DNA from: Cellulomonas triticagri
GTDB lineage: Bacteria > Actinomycetota > Actinomycetes > Actinomycetales > Cellulomonadaceae
Direction: 5' to 3'
DNA length: 64,000 bases
Assembly (NCBI RefSeq): GCF_003696205.1
Contig: NZ_RFFI01000005.1
Span: 1 to 64,000 of the forward strand
The notes beneath the pieces were generated by a model. That model did no database searches and was not told the DNA's origin. It saw nothing but the letters and a program-made list of their open reading frames with translations. Shown here piece after piece: positions 1 through 8,608 of the stretch. Each line of letters starts with the position of its first letter. The stretch's first letter is position 1. The position numbers were made by a program, and so were the translations under genes.

Positions 1-928
1 CGGCCGCGGGGCAGGGGCGGACGCGGCGGCGTCCTGCCCGCGCCACCAGCGCCCGGGCGAGCGCCGGCGGGTCGACGGCCAGGCGGGCGTCCGGGCCGAC
101 GGGGCGGAGCAGCCCGCACGCGTCGAGCCGGTCCAGCACCCCCGGCTCCGCCCACGCCTCGACCTCCGCCAGGGTGGGGGGCGGGTCCGTGGCGACGACG
201 CGCTCCAGCGTCGCCACCTGGTCGGCTCCGGCCTCGGCCAGCAGCAGGTGCGCCACCGCCCCCAGGGGGACCTCCTCCCACGGCCGCACCCGGGTGCGGA
301 CGCCGTCGCGGACCGCGAGCACCCCGACGGTCCACGCGGCGCGGCCGATCAGCTCGACGACCTGGGCGACGCCCCCGGACCACCGGGCGACGTCCGCGGT
401 GACCTCGGCGTCCACGGGTCCGCCGAGCACGCGCTCGAGCAGCAGGTGCGTGTCCGGCAGGGCCAGCGGGGCGACGCGCACCTCCACCGGGGCGCGCCGG
501 GCGAGCACCGTGCACCACCGGCCGCCGTCGGCCAGGAGGTCCGCGCCGGTGCCGGCGACGACCCGCGCCTCCGCGCGCCGGGCGACCGAGGCGATCAGGC
601 GCAGCGAGTCGAGGTCCACCTCCTGCGGGTCGTCGACGAGCACCAGGCCGTGGGTCGTCCCGACCTCGAACCGCAGCCAGGAGGCCAGGTCGGCCACCGA
701 CGTCGGCCCCGACGCACGGCGTGGCGCCCCGGGATGCGTCCGCAGGGCGGACAGCGGCAGGTCCCCACCGGGTCGGATCAGCACTCCTCCGGTTCCGGGC
801 CAGCGTTGCAGCAGGTCCAGCACGGCAGCGGCGTCCGACGCCACCCGTCCGCGGACGAGCACGTCGCACCCGGACGCCACCCACGTCAGCACCTCCTCGA
901 CAGCGGCTCGCGTCGACTCGCTCTCCAC
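1..928 (-). CDS. Large LuxR/STAND-type regulator, N-terminal part (cut by left edge)
   Basis: An open frame of about 309 codons without a stop runs off the left edge. I translated it directly. The GTG at 928 was chosen because GAGGAGG lies five bases upstream. Near residue 30 is a degenerate P-loop-like stretch (RGRVASDAAAVLDLL), and near residue 100 a Walker-B-like segment (LVLVDDPQEVD), followed by alternating helical and hydrophobic stretches. This resembles the ATPase region of large LuxR-type (LAL) regulators. The C-terminal helix-turn-helix that would prove it lies outside the window. The glycine-rich lysine of a normal Walker A is missing. Assignment is by pattern only; some other ATPase-like protein is possible. 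Confidence 0.55.
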   Translation of the reverse strand, partial: MESESTRAAVEEVLTWVASGCDVLVRGRVASDAAAVLDLLQRWPGTGGVLIRPGGDLPLSALRTHPGAPRRASGPTSVADLASWLRFEVGTTHGLVLVDDPQEVDLDSLRLIASVARRAEARVVAGTGADLLADGGRWCTVLARRAPVEVRVAPLALPDTHLLLERVLGGPVDAEVTADVARWSGGVAQVVELIGRAAWTVGVLAVRDGVRTRVRPWEEVPLGAVAHLLLAEAGADQVATLERVVATDPPPTLAEVEAWAEPGVLDRLDACGLLRPVGPDARLAVDPPALARALVARAGRRRVRPCPAA

Positions 929-1042
929 CTGCGCCTCCTCGTGCCGGCGGCGCCCGCCGCCGCGCCCGATGAGCCTCCGCGCGGCGCGGCCGGGCCGGAC
1001 CCCGCGCTGAGTAGTTCCACCTACGCGGAGCATCGGTTCCCC

Positions 1043-2236
1043 TCAGGGCACGCAGTCACCGGGCAGCGTGTCCTCGGGGCTCGCGGCGGTGCGCAGCGGC
1101 AGGTCGAACCGGAGGACGGAGCCCCGCTCGTCGCCGGTCAGGTGCAGGCCACCCCCGCGCGCCGCCAGCCGGGAGCGGAGCCGCTCCAGCCCACCGAGGA
1201 CCACGTGCCCCGACGGCCCGCGCCCGTCGGCGCGCACGACGCCGACCAACCACAGCGGTGCGTCGCCGGCCACGCACCGCTCGACGTCGAGCCGGACCCG
1301 CACGCGGTGCGCCCGGCCGTGCTTGAGGGCGTTCGTGAGCGCCTCCTCGACGGTGTCCACGACCACGAGCCGGTCGGGCAGCACGATCGGGTCGTCCGTG
1401 CCGTGGTCGACGAGGTCCCGGTACGTGGGGCCGAGGTCGAGCGCCCCCGCCACCGACGGCGGCAGCCGGTCCAGCAGCGTCCGCACCGCCCGGACCACCG
1501 ACACGTCCACCGCGGTCGGGAACAGCTCGTGGCTGAGCGCCCGGACGTCCCGCTCGCTGACCTCCGCGAGCTGGTCCGCGATCCGACGCAGCGCGGCGGC
1601 GTCGTCGGGACGGTCCGGCTCCAGCCGCTCGACCACCTGGTCGATCCCCGCCGCGAGCAGCACGAGCCGGTTCTGCACGGCGCCGTGCAGCCGGTCCGCG
1701 ACCAGCCGCCGGCGCACGCCCTCCTGCGCCTCCAGGCGGGCGACCTGCCGCGCCGAGGCGACCTCGGCGGCCGTCCGCGCCCGCATCTGCGCCTCGTAGG
1801 CGACCACGAGGTCGGCGACCAGCAGGGCGCCGACGAGCGCGACCACGTAGCCGAGGCCCGTCGCGGCCCCGTCGAGGACGTCGTCCACCAGCGTCACCGG
1901 CCGGCCGACGTCACCGAGCGCGGCCACGCGCACCACCGCGACGGCGGCGCTCACCGTGAGAACGGCGCCGAGCCGGTACCGCCAGCGGCGGCCGAGCGGC
2001 CGGGTCAGCACCACGAGGGAGACCGCGGCGAACGCGCACACCAGGTCGACGACCACGACGAACACCGACGTCGCCGTCACCTGCCCCGGCGTCATCCCCG
2101 ACGACTCGAGACCGTCGGGCCCGCCCCACCCCACCCAGTGCGCGAACGCCATCAGCGCGAACAGGACGGCGTTCAGCAGCCCGACCAGCGTCACCACGCC
2201 GGTCGGTGAGGTCGCCGCCGCGAGCCGACGGATCAC
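1043..2236 (-). CDS. NarL-family sensor histidine kinase
   Basis: Membrane histidine kinase of 397 aa. Four hydrophobic segments (about residues 13-32, 52-76, 89-107, 121-146) precede a coiled region. The HisKA_3-type dimerisation helix has phospho-acceptor His184 (DRLHGAVQNR), a second conserved LSHELFP stretch near 235, and an N-box around Asn302 (EEALTNALKHG) in the ATP-binding domain. The GTG start at 2236 overlaps the stop of the response-regulator gene upstream (GTGA), so the two are translationally coupled. It should phosphorylate that partner. No recognisable extracellular sensor domain is present, so the stimulus, possibly membrane-derived, is unknown. Confidence 0.9.
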   Translation of the reverse strand: MIRRLAAATSPTGVVTLVGLLNAVLFALMAFAHWVGWGGPDGLESSGMTPGQVTATSVFVVVVDLVCAFAAVSLVVLTRPLGRRWRYRLGAVLTVSAAVAVVRVAALGDVGRPVTLVDDVLDGAATGLGYVVALVGALLVADLVVAYEAQMRARTAAEVASARQVARLEAQEGVRRRLVADRLHGAVQNRLVLLAAGIDQVVERLEPDRPDDAAALRRIADQLAEVSERDVRALSHELFPTAVDVSVVRAVRTLLDRLPPSVAGALDLGPTYRDLVDHGTDDPIVLPDRLVVVDTVEEALTNALKHGRAHRVRVRLDVERCVAGDAPLWLVGVVRADGRGPSGHVVLGGLERLRSRLAARGGGLHLTGDERGSVLRFDLPLRTAASPEDTLPGDCVP

Positions 2237-2913
2237 GTCGCCGGGTACCGGCTGGTCTGCTGGAGGAACGCCAGGGTGGCGAGCACCCGGCGGTTGTGCC
2301 CGTCCGAGTCGAGACCCAGGATCCGGTAGACCGCGAGCAGGTGGTTCTCCACGGACCGGACCGCGATCCCCAGCTCTCCCGCGATCCAGTCGTTGGTCCG
2401 GCCCTGCGAGACGAGGGCGAGCACCCGGAACTGCGCGGGCGACAACCGGGACACCTGGGTGTCGGACCGGGCCGACGAGCGCTCGACCAGGTAGGGGTCG
2501 ACCACCTGCTCACCCGCGGCGGCCGCCGCGATGGCGCGCGTGAGCGTCGTGATCGCGAAGCTGGACCGCTTGGACAGGTAGCTCCACGGCTTGGTGGCGG
2601 TCTCCTGGGCGAGCAGGAACGCCGGCATCGCGTCGTGGCACGACAGCAGCAGCACCCCGACGTCGGGGTCCGCACGCTGCAGCCGGGCGCCCAGCGCGAC
2701 GCCGTCGCCGTCGCCGAGCTGCACGTCCACGATCGCGACGTCGGTGCTGCCCGGCGTCATCACCAGCCGGGCCTCCTGGAACCCGCCGACGGAGTGCACG
2801 AGCGCCACCCCGGGTCGGCTGTGCAGCAGCTGCTCGAGCATCCGGCGGAGCATCAGCTCGTCCTCGACGAGACTGACCCTGACCGCGGTGCCCATGGTGT
2901 CGACGGTATCCAC
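2233..2913 (-). CDS. LuxR/NarL-family response regulator
   Basis: 226-aa regulator. The receiver domain spans about residues 11-130, with the acidic pair Glu17/Asp18, phospho-acceptor Asp63 (VAIVDVQLGD) and conserved Lys115. A LuxR-type helix-turn-helix covers about 156-201 (SPAQFRVLALVSQGRTNDWIAGELG). GTG at 2913 was preferred over the internal ATG at 2895 because a GGGGAG sequence sits eight to nine bases upstream of the GTG and nothing similar precedes the ATG. It is first in an operon with the coupled histidine kinase. Target genes cannot be read from the sequence. Confidence 0.92.
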   Translation of the reverse strand: MDTVDTMGTAVRVSLVEDELMLRRMLEQLLHSRPGVALVHSVGGFQEARLVMTPGSTDVAIVDVQLGDGDGVALGARLQRADPDVGVLLLSCHDAMPAFLLAQETATKPWSYLSKRSSFAITTLTRAIAAAAAGEQVVDPYLVERSSARSDTQVSRLSPAQFRVLALVSQGRTNDWIAGELGIAVRSVENHLLAVYRILGLDSDGHNRRVLATLAFLQQTSRYPAT

Positions 2914-3122
2914 GTTCCCGCTCCCCTCACGCGCCCGTGGGGGTCCCCCACGCGCTCCTGGGTGGCGGTGTGGGTACCGCCCGGGTCCACCGTCCGTCGG
3001 GGGCGGCGTCCCGCCGGGTCGGCCCAGGGGGTTCCCCGCGCGCGTCGCCCCGGGGTACCCACCTCCCGAGCGCCTGGGTCCGTCAGCGGGTGACCCCGGA
3101 CCGCGCTCGGCCCGGAGACGGC

Positions 3123-3156
3123 GCAGGGCCCCGCACCGTCCGGTGCGGGGCCCTGC
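3123..3156. terminator. Perfect 15-bp stem-loop after trigger factor
   Basis: The arm GCAGGGCCCCGCACC at 3123-3137 pairs perfectly with 3142-3156 around a four-base loop. It lies just downstream of the tig stop on the minus strand and before the two-component operon, so it probably terminates tig transcription. There is no clear U-tract, as is usual in actinobacteria. The rest of 2914-3171 shows no gene. Confidence 0.75.
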
Positions 3157-3171
3157 GGGGAGCGGGGTGGC

Positions 3172-4542
3172 TCAGGCCTTGGCCTCGGTCTCCTCGACCT
3201 CGGTCTCGTCGGCGGCCGCGGTGGCGGCCTCCTCGAGGGCGGCCTGCGCGGCCTCCTCCTCGTCCGTGCCGATGAACTCCGACAGGTCGACGGCCGCACC
3301 GGCGCCGTCGACGACGGCGACGTGGCGCAGGGCCACGGCCAGCGCCTTGGAGCGCGCGACCTCGGCGACCATGGCCGGGATCTGGCCCTGCTGGTCGACG
3401 GTCTGGATGAACGTGTTCGGGTCCATGCCGTACTGGCGCGACGCGCTCACGAGGTAGTCCACGAGCTCGCCCTGGTTGACCTTGACCTCGAGCTTCTCGG
3501 CCAGGGTGTCCAGCAGGATCTGGTTGCGCAGCGCGGTCTGCGCCTGCTCCGTCACCTCGGTGCGGTGGGTGTCGTCGTCCAGGCGGCCCTCGGACTCCAG
3601 GTGGCGGTGCACCTCGGCCTCGACGGCACCCGACGGGACGGGGATCTCGACCTGCTCCAGCAGCTGCTCCAGCAGCAGGTCGCGCGCCTGCACGGCCTGG
3701 TTCTGGCCCTTGACCTTGCCGGCCTGCTCGCGCAGGTCCGCCAGGAGCTCCTCGACGGTGTCGAACTCCGACGCCATCTGCGCGAAGTCGTCGTCGGCCT
3801 CGGGGAGCTCGCGCTCCTTGACCGTCGTCGCGGTGACCGTCACGGCGGCCTCCTCGCCGGCGTGCTCGCCGCCGACCAGGGTGGTCGTGAACGTGGTGGT
3901 CTCGCCGCCGGACAGGCCGGTCAGGGCCTCGTCCAGGCCCTCGAGCATGTTGCCCGAGCCGATCTGGTAGGAGACGCCGGAGACGGTGTCCACCTCCTCG
4001 TCGGCGATCTTCGCGACCAGGTCGATGACGACGAAGTCCTTCTCGGCGGCCGGGCGGTCGACGCCGACCAGGGTGCCGAAGCGCTCGCGCAGCGCGTCCA
4101 GGCGGCCCTGCACGTCCTCGTCGGTCACCTCGGTGCCCTCGACCGTGACGGACAGACCGTCCAGCGCGGGGACCTCGATGTCGGGGCGGACCTCGACCAC
4201 GGCCTCGAAGACGAGCTCGCCGTCGGTGTCGCCGGCCACGAGGCCCGGGACCTTCTGCACGTCGACCTCGGGCTGGCCCAGCGGGCGCAGCTTGTTCTCG
4301 CGCACGGCCTCGGCGTAGAAGCCGGACAGGCCGTCGTTCACGGCGTGCTCCATGACCGCGGGGCGGCCGACACGCTGGTCGATGATGCGCGGCGGGATCT
4401 TGCCCTTGCGGAAGCCGGGCACGTTCACCTGCTCCGCGATGTGCGCGTAGGCGTGGTCGATGCTCGGCTTGAGCTCGTCGTACGACACCTCGACGGTCAG
4501 CTTGACCTTGGTGGGCTCCAGGGTCTCGACGGCGCTCTTCAC
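3172..4542 (-). CDS. tig: Trigger factor, ribosome-bound chaperone
   Basis: 456-aa trigger factor, a prolyl isomerase and chaperone that binds the ribosomal exit tunnel and meets nascent chains. The N-terminal ribosome-binding domain carries the signature GFRKGK at about residues 43-48. An FKBP-type isomerase domain follows (about 160-240), then the helical C-terminal arms and an acidic tail rich in Glu and Ala, common in actinobacteria. The GTG at 4542 gives the family-typical N-terminus (VKSAVETLEPTKVKLTVEV) and has GGAG upstream. A much longer in-frame extension exists but overlaps the next gene and is not real. clpP, a frequent neighbour, is not adjacent here. Confidence 0.97.
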   Translation of the reverse strand: MKSAVETLEPTKVKLTVEVSYDELKPSIDHAYAHIAEQVNVPGFRKGKIPPRIIDQRVGRPAVMEHAVNDGLSGFYAEAVRENKLRPLGQPEVDVQKVPGLVAGDTDGELVFEAVVEVRPDIEVPALDGLSVTVEGTEVTDEDVQGRLDALRERFGTLVGVDRPAAEKDFVVIDLVAKIADEEVDTVSGVSYQIGSGNMLEGLDEALTGLSGGETTTFTTTLVGGEHAGEEAAVTVTATTVKERELPEADDDFAQMASEFDTVEELLADLREQAGKVKGQNQAVQARDLLLEQLLEQVEIPVPSGAVEAEVHRHLESEGRLDDDTHRTEVTEQAQTALRNQILLDTLAEKLEVKVNQGELVDYLVSASRQYGMDPNTFIQTVDQQGQIPAMVAEVARSKALAVALRHVAVVDGAGAAVDLSEFIGTDEEEAAQAALEEAATAAADETEVEETEAKA

Positions 4543-4688
4543 TTCAGTGCTCTCCAACTGCTCGGACGGTGTGCGCCGGGGGTCCGGCGTGGGCGCGCAG
4601 CGCACGGTCTCGGGCTGGGCCCGACGCCCTCGGGGGGCGGCACGCTTCGGCGCGTGCGGGCATGGCTCGCCGCACCGGCCCGTCGATC

Positions 4689-6767
4689 CTACGGCACCGG
4701 CGAGGACCGCCGCCAAAGCACGGTGTCGCCGAAGGTGCGCAGCGGGTGCCCGACGGCCACGGACTCCCGACCGCCGGGGCCGACCGGGGCGGCGAGCGCG
4801 TCGTGGGGGGTGTACGCCCCGAGATCCAGGCCGGTGAGGTCCGCGACCGTCGCCACCGGCACCTGGAACGTCCCGTAGCCGCCGAACGTCGCCTCGTCGG
4901 CCAGCACCCCGGGCAGCCGGTCGGCCTGGCTGAGCACGTACGCCGACACCGCGAGGTCCCCGCCGGGCTCGCGCACCGCCACCAGCTTGTAGAACTGCCG
5001 GGGCAGCAGCACCCCGCGGTACGGCGGGTCGTCCGGCGCGAGCACCGGGCCGCTGAGCACGCTGACCCGCAGCCGGTCGCGGGCGACGACGCCCAGCACG
5101 AAGTCCTCCAGGCCGAGCCACAGCGCCGCCCCCTGGTTGACGTCCTCGTGCTGCGGAGCGGAGTTCGTGTAGTGGAACGTGTCGTCGTTCGCAGCCGCCG
5201 CGAGCGCGCCCCACGCCGGGTCGACCCGGCGGACCAGGTGACCACGGTCCAGGGCGTTGTCCAGGTACACGTCCGGGCCGGTCTGCTGGTCGGCGGGCAG
5301 GCGCGGGTCGAGGATCCACCGGTCGCGCGTGCGCACCGGGGCGGCCAGGGCGGTGCCGTCGATGTTCACCGCCGCCACCAGGGCCAGCCGCCGGGTGCGG
5401 TGCAGGACGACGCTGAAGTGGTGGTACGCCAGCGGGGGCAGCACGTCGGCGGCGTGCGACCCCGGGCCGGGCAGCGGGAGCGGCAGGCCGAGGAAGTCGG
5501 GGTCGTACCCCCGCCGGTTCGTGTAGTCCCGGTCGACGGCCTCCGTGACGAGGACGCCGGGCGGGGTCGGGGGCGTGGCCGGGGGGCTGGTGGCGGTGCC
5601 CAGCGACACGGTGACACGGAGCGGGACCTCCACGACGGTGTCCGGGACGCGCCCGGGCGCCGTCTCCGGCCCGGGGCCGGGCGTCCCGACGGGTACCGCG
5701 ACCCGGGCGGGCGCGGTGCCGAGCTGGTCGAGCAGCGCCCGGCCCGCCGGGTCCACGTCGGCGCGCGCGAGCCGGGCCAGCACGCGGCTGATCCGGATGC
5801 CCTCGTTCACCACCGCGTACGTGCTGCCCGGGTCCGGGCTGGTCACGCTCGCGTGGTGCAGGGCGACCACCTCCCACTGGTCGTTGAACACCGGCGACCC
5901 CGACGACCCCGGCTCGGTGTCGGCCACGTAGTGCAGCACCTGCTCGGCGATGTCCACGAGCTCGTTGGCACGCAGCACCACCTCCTTGGGGCGCCCGGCG
6001 GGGTGCTGGACGATCGTCACCTCCTCGCCGACGACGACCGTGCCCTGCGCGGCGGTGAGCGGCAGCCAGCCGAACCGGGCGAGGTCGGCCACCGGCTCGA
6101 CCGCCACGAGCGCGAAATCCAGCTCGGCGTCCGCGACGAACAGCGTCGCCGGGTCCAGGACCACGGTGGTGACCGCCCGGGGCCGACCGTCGGTGCCCTC
6201 CTGGTACTCGAGCTCTAGCAGCGCGTCGGCCGCCACGGCCGCGTCCGGCAGCACGTGGTGGTTGGTCAGCAGCAGCCGCGGGGAGACCAGGAAGCCCGTC
6301 CCGTACCCGGACACGTGCCCGTCGTCGCGGACCACGACCCGGCCCACCGCGCGCTGCGCGACGACGCCGTCCTCCAGGTAGCGGGCGGGCAGGAAGTCGG
6401 GCTGGTTGACCACGGCCTCCAGCAGCACCGCGGCCTCGGGTCGCGCCGTCGCGGCGAGCCGCTCGGGCACCCGGTCGCCCAGGCGCTGCGCCGCCGCGTG
6501 CACCAGGTCGGCGGGCGTCGCGACAGCCGGGGGCGCCACCGCGCCCGCGCCCGCGCGGTACCGGGTCACGCGGTCCACCCGCAGCGCGGCCCGGTCCGGG
6601 TCGTTCACGTCCAGCAGCGTCCCGTCGCGCAGGCCCGCGCACGCCGCGAGCCGCTGCCCGCTGCGCTCCGCGACCCGGGCGACCGCCCGCTCGTCCTGCC
6701 CCGCGTCCCGCACGTCACCGACCACCGTCCCCGCCCCCTCCGCCCCGCACGCCGTGGTGGGCTCCAC
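4689..6767 (-). CDS. Trypsin-like protease fused to DNA/RNA non-specific endonuclease
   Basis: 692-aa two-enzyme protein. Residues about 130-330 form a trypsin/V8-like serine protease with a visible triad: His171 (TNHHV), Asp217 (ELDFALV) and Ser289 (EPGSSGSPVF). After a Pro-rich linker (about 355-405), residues about 410-680 form a NucA-type endonuclease with the catalytic DRGH motif (His510), TNSAPQ, and the metal-binding Asn544 in NQGAALW. No signal peptide or membrane segment is seen, so it is probably cytoplasmic. The N-terminal 125 residues are helical and unassigned. GTG at 6767 is the likely start, though its GAGG is only three bases away. This architecture suggests a protease-regulated nuclease effector; that role is inference. 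Confidence 0.85.
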   Translation of the reverse strand: MEPTTACGAEGAGTVVGDVRDAGQDERAVARVAERSGQRLAACAGLRDGTLLDVNDPDRAALRVDRVTRYRAGAGAVAPPAVATPADLVHAAAQRLGDRVPERLAATARPEAAVLLEAVVNQPDFLPARYLEDGVVAQRAVGRVVVRDDGHVSGYGTGFLVSPRLLLTNHHVLPDAAVAADALLELEYQEGTDGRPRAVTTVVLDPATLFVADAELDFALVAVEPVADLARFGWLPLTAAQGTVVVGEEVTIVQHPAGRPKEVVLRANELVDIAEQVLHYVADTEPGSSGSPVFNDQWEVVALHHASVTSPDPGSTYAVVNEGIRISRVLARLARADVDPAGRALLDQLGTAPARVAVPVGTPGPGPETAPGRVPDTVVEVPLRVTVSLGTATSPPATPPTPPGVLVTEAVDRDYTNRRGYDPDFLGLPLPLPGPGSHAADVLPPLAYHHFSVVLHRTRRLALVAAVNIDGTALAAPVRTRDRWILDPRLPADQQTGPDVYLDNALDRGHLVRRVDPAWGALAAAANDDTFHYTNSAPQHEDVNQGAALWLGLEDFVLGVVARDRLRVSVLSGPVLAPDDPPYRGVLLPRQFYKLVAVREPGGDLAVSAYVLSQADRLPGVLADEATFGGYGTFQVPVATVADLTGLDLGAYTPHDALAAPVGPGGRESVAVGHPLRTFGDTVLWRRSSPVP

Positions 6768-6823
6768 GATCCTCGTGCGGGACGGGCCGCCGCTACCCCT
6801 CGGAGGTGAACGCGGGGGTCACC

Positions 6824-7267
6824 TCAGCGGGCGTCGCGGCGGCGGCGCCGGTGGTCGCGCCACGCGCCGGTCCCCCACAGCGCCCACGCCACCAGTCCCG
6901 CCTGGAACGGCAGCCGGGCGAGCCGCTTCGCGTCGGTGTCGAGCCCGAAGGCGTCGGTGTGCGTGAGGTACTGCGAGACGTTGCCCGGGAAGATCGCGAC
7001 GAAGAACGCGGCGGCCGTCCAGCCGACCTTCGCCCGGTGCCGCGCCGGGGCGACCGCGAGCGCCGTGCCGAGCGCGATCTCGACGACGCCGGAGCCGAGC
7101 ACCACGAGGTCCTCGTCCAGGGGGATCCACGGCGGCACCTGCGCCTGGAACTCCTCGCGGGCGAACGTCAGGTGGCTGGTGCCCGCGAACGCGAGCACCG
7201 CCCCGAGGCCGATCCGCCCGACCGTGCGGGCGATCTCCCCGCCCCGTCCCGCCTGCTGCTCCGCCAT
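6824..7267 (-). CDS. DoxX-like integral membrane protein
   Basis: 147-aa protein with about four hydrophobic segments in the DoxX arrangement: an N-terminal helix with GRIGLGAVLAFAGTSHL, a PPWIP loop, VVLGSGVVEIALGTAL, then TAAAFFVAIFPGNVSQY and a last helix near the C-terminus. The function of this family is poorly defined; some members associate with oxidoreductases. ATG at 7267 follows GAGGAGG closely. A perfect palindrome lies 12-31 bases upstream of the start, so a dimeric repressor probably controls it. The divergent neighbour is a FetB-type permease. Confidence 0.8.
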   Translation of the reverse strand: MAEQQAGRGGEIARTVGRIGLGAVLAFAGTSHLTFAREEFQAQVPPWIPLDEDLVVLGSGVVEIALGTALAVAPARHRAKVGWTAAAFFVAIFPGNVSQYLTHTDAFGLDTDAKRLARLPFQAGLVAWALWGTGAWRDHRRRRRDAR

Positions 7268-7278
7268 GACGCCTCCTC

Positions 7279-7298
7279 GGTAGACGACCTCGTCTACC
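7279..7298. promoter_or_regulatory. Palindromic operator, TetR-type
   Basis: GGTAGACGA and TCGTCTACC form a perfect inverted repeat (9-bp arms, two-base spacer). It lies in the 93-bp region between the divergent DoxX-type and FetB-type genes, immediately upstream of the DoxX gene's ribosome site. Size and symmetry fit a TetR/AcrR-family operator. No TetR gene is adjacent; the only one in the window starts at 36496. Confidence 0.6.
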
Positions 7299-7360
7299 TA
7301 TCGAAGCACACATCGGCGCCCCGAGTACCCCGAACAGGTCCAGCGGTAGCGTGCACGCCC

Positions 7361-8107
7361 GTGACCACCGCCACCGTCCTGCGCACCGCGCTCGCCGGCG
7401 CGCTGCTGCTCGGGGTGTTCCTCGCCGTGACCGGCGCCGCCCGCGTCCGGGTCCGACGGGACACCGCGGTGGCGGTGCTGCGCGCCGCCGTGCAGCTCGT
7501 CGCGGTGGCCGTCGTCATCGCGTGGGTGTTCCGGCACCCGGGCGCGGCGGCCGCGTACCTCGTGGTCATGGTCGCGGTCGCGGGCTGGACCGCCACCCGC
7601 CGCGTCGGCCTCGGCACCGCGACCGCCGCACCGCTCACGCTCGCGGTGCTCGCCGGGGCCGCGACCGCCGTCCTTCCCGTCGTCGCCAGCGGGGCGCTCG
7701 CCCCCGGGACGCCGACGCTCGTGCCGTTCGCCGCGCAGATGATCGGCGGCGCGATGTCCGCCACCGCCGTCACCGGCCTGCGGCTGCGCGACGACCTGCG
7801 GACCGGCTGGGACGTCGTGGAGGGCTGGCTCGCCCTCGGTGCCACCGGGCGGCAGGCCGTCGCGGAGCACGCGCGCGTCGCCGTCGGGCGGGCCCTGGTC
7901 CCCGGCATCGACCAGACCCGCAGCGCCGGGCTCGTCACCCTGCCGGGGGCGTTCGTCGGGCTGCTGCTCGGCGGCGCCGGACCCGCGCAGGCCGCCCAGG
8001 TGCAGCTGCTCGTCCTCGTCGGGCTGCTCGCCGCGCAGGCGGTCGCGGGCGTGCTCACCACGACCCTGCTCGCCGGGCGCCTCGGCCGGACCCGACCCGG
8101 GTCTTGA
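7361..8107 (+). CDS. FetB/UPF0014-type ABC export permease
   Basis: 248-aa membrane protein with about seven hydrophobic segments. It has the UPF0014 layout, with an internal cytoplasmic stretch rich in Arg and Ala followed by SAGLVTLPGAFVGLLLGG and an AAQVQLLVLVGLL helix, as in E. coli FetB. That family pairs with an ATPase (FetA) and is linked to iron export. No ATPase gene is adjacent, so the partner is elsewhere or absent. GTG at 7361 gives VTTATVLRT, directly before the first membrane segment. Confidence 0.75.
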   Translation: MTTATVLRTALAGALLLGVFLAVTGAARVRVRRDTAVAVLRAAVQLVAVAVVIAWVFRHPGAAAAYLVVMVAVAGWTATRRVGLGTATAAPLTLAVLAGAATAVLPVVASGALAPGTPTLVPFAAQMIGGAMSATAVTGLRLRDDLRTGWDVVEGWLALGATGRQAVAEHARVAVGRALVPGIDQTRSAGLVTLPGAFVGLLLGGAGPAQAAQVQLLVLVGLLAAQAVAGVLTTTLLAGRLGRTRPGS

Positions 8108-8132
8108 CCGCTCCCCCGGTCCCGGGACGACC

Positions 8133-8606
8133 ATGGCGTCCGTGACCGACGCCACCACGCCGCGCCAGCTGCGCCTCATCATCGAGACCGACGACTTCGA
8201 CCAGGCGATCCGGTTCTACCGCGACGTCCTCGGAATGCCCGAGCAGGCGGCCTACGCGACCACCGGGGACGACCGGGTCGCGATCCTGCACGCCGGGACC
8301 GCGACCATCGAGCTCGCCACGCGGGAGCACGCCCGCGCCGTCGACGCCGTCGAGGGCATGCCGCCCGGCACCGGCCCGGCCCTGCGGCTCGCGCTGGAGG
8401 TCACCAGCACCGCCGACGCGGTCGCCGCGGCCGAGGCCGGCGGGGCCGAGGTGCTGGCCCCGCCGACCCGGACGCCGTTCCGCTCGGTCAACGCCCGGGT
8501 CGCCGGGCCCGACGGGTGGCAGGTGACGTTCTTCCAGGAGCTGGAGACGCTGGACGAGCGCCGCGCCCGCGAGGGCTTCACGGTCGACGGGGACCGCGAC
8601 CGCTGA
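8133..8606 (+). CDS. VOC/glyoxalase-family protein
   Basis: 157-aa single vicinal-oxygen-chelate protein: LRLIIETDDFDQAIRFYRDVLGM, then a beta-rich middle (AILHAGTATIELA), and the second half ending with VAGPDGWQVTFFQ. Family members include glyoxalases, dioxygenases and resistance proteins; the substrate cannot be told. ATG at 8133 is used; an in-frame GTG at 8142 is also possible. It starts 25 bases after the FetB-type gene on the same strand. Confidence 0.8.
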   Translation: MASVTDATTPRQLRLIIETDDFDQAIRFYRDVLGMPEQAAYATTGDDRVAILHAGTATIELATREHARAVDAVEGMPPGTGPALRLALEVTSTADAVAAAEAGGAEVLAPPTRTPFRSVNARVAGPDGWQVTFFQELETLDERRAREGFTVDGDRDR

Positions 8607-8608
8607 CG

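Noticed and set aside
248-2209. 653-codon plus-strand frame opposite the histidine kinase
   Set aside because: Low-complexity Arg/Pro/His composition and full overlap with the well-supported kinase and regulator on the other strand; a GC-skew artefact.
3172-6642. 1156-codon minus-strand frame containing trigger factor at its end
   Set aside because: Only the last 456 codons match trigger factor; the rest overlaps the protease-nuclease gene in another frame and is Arg/Gly/Pro-rich noise.
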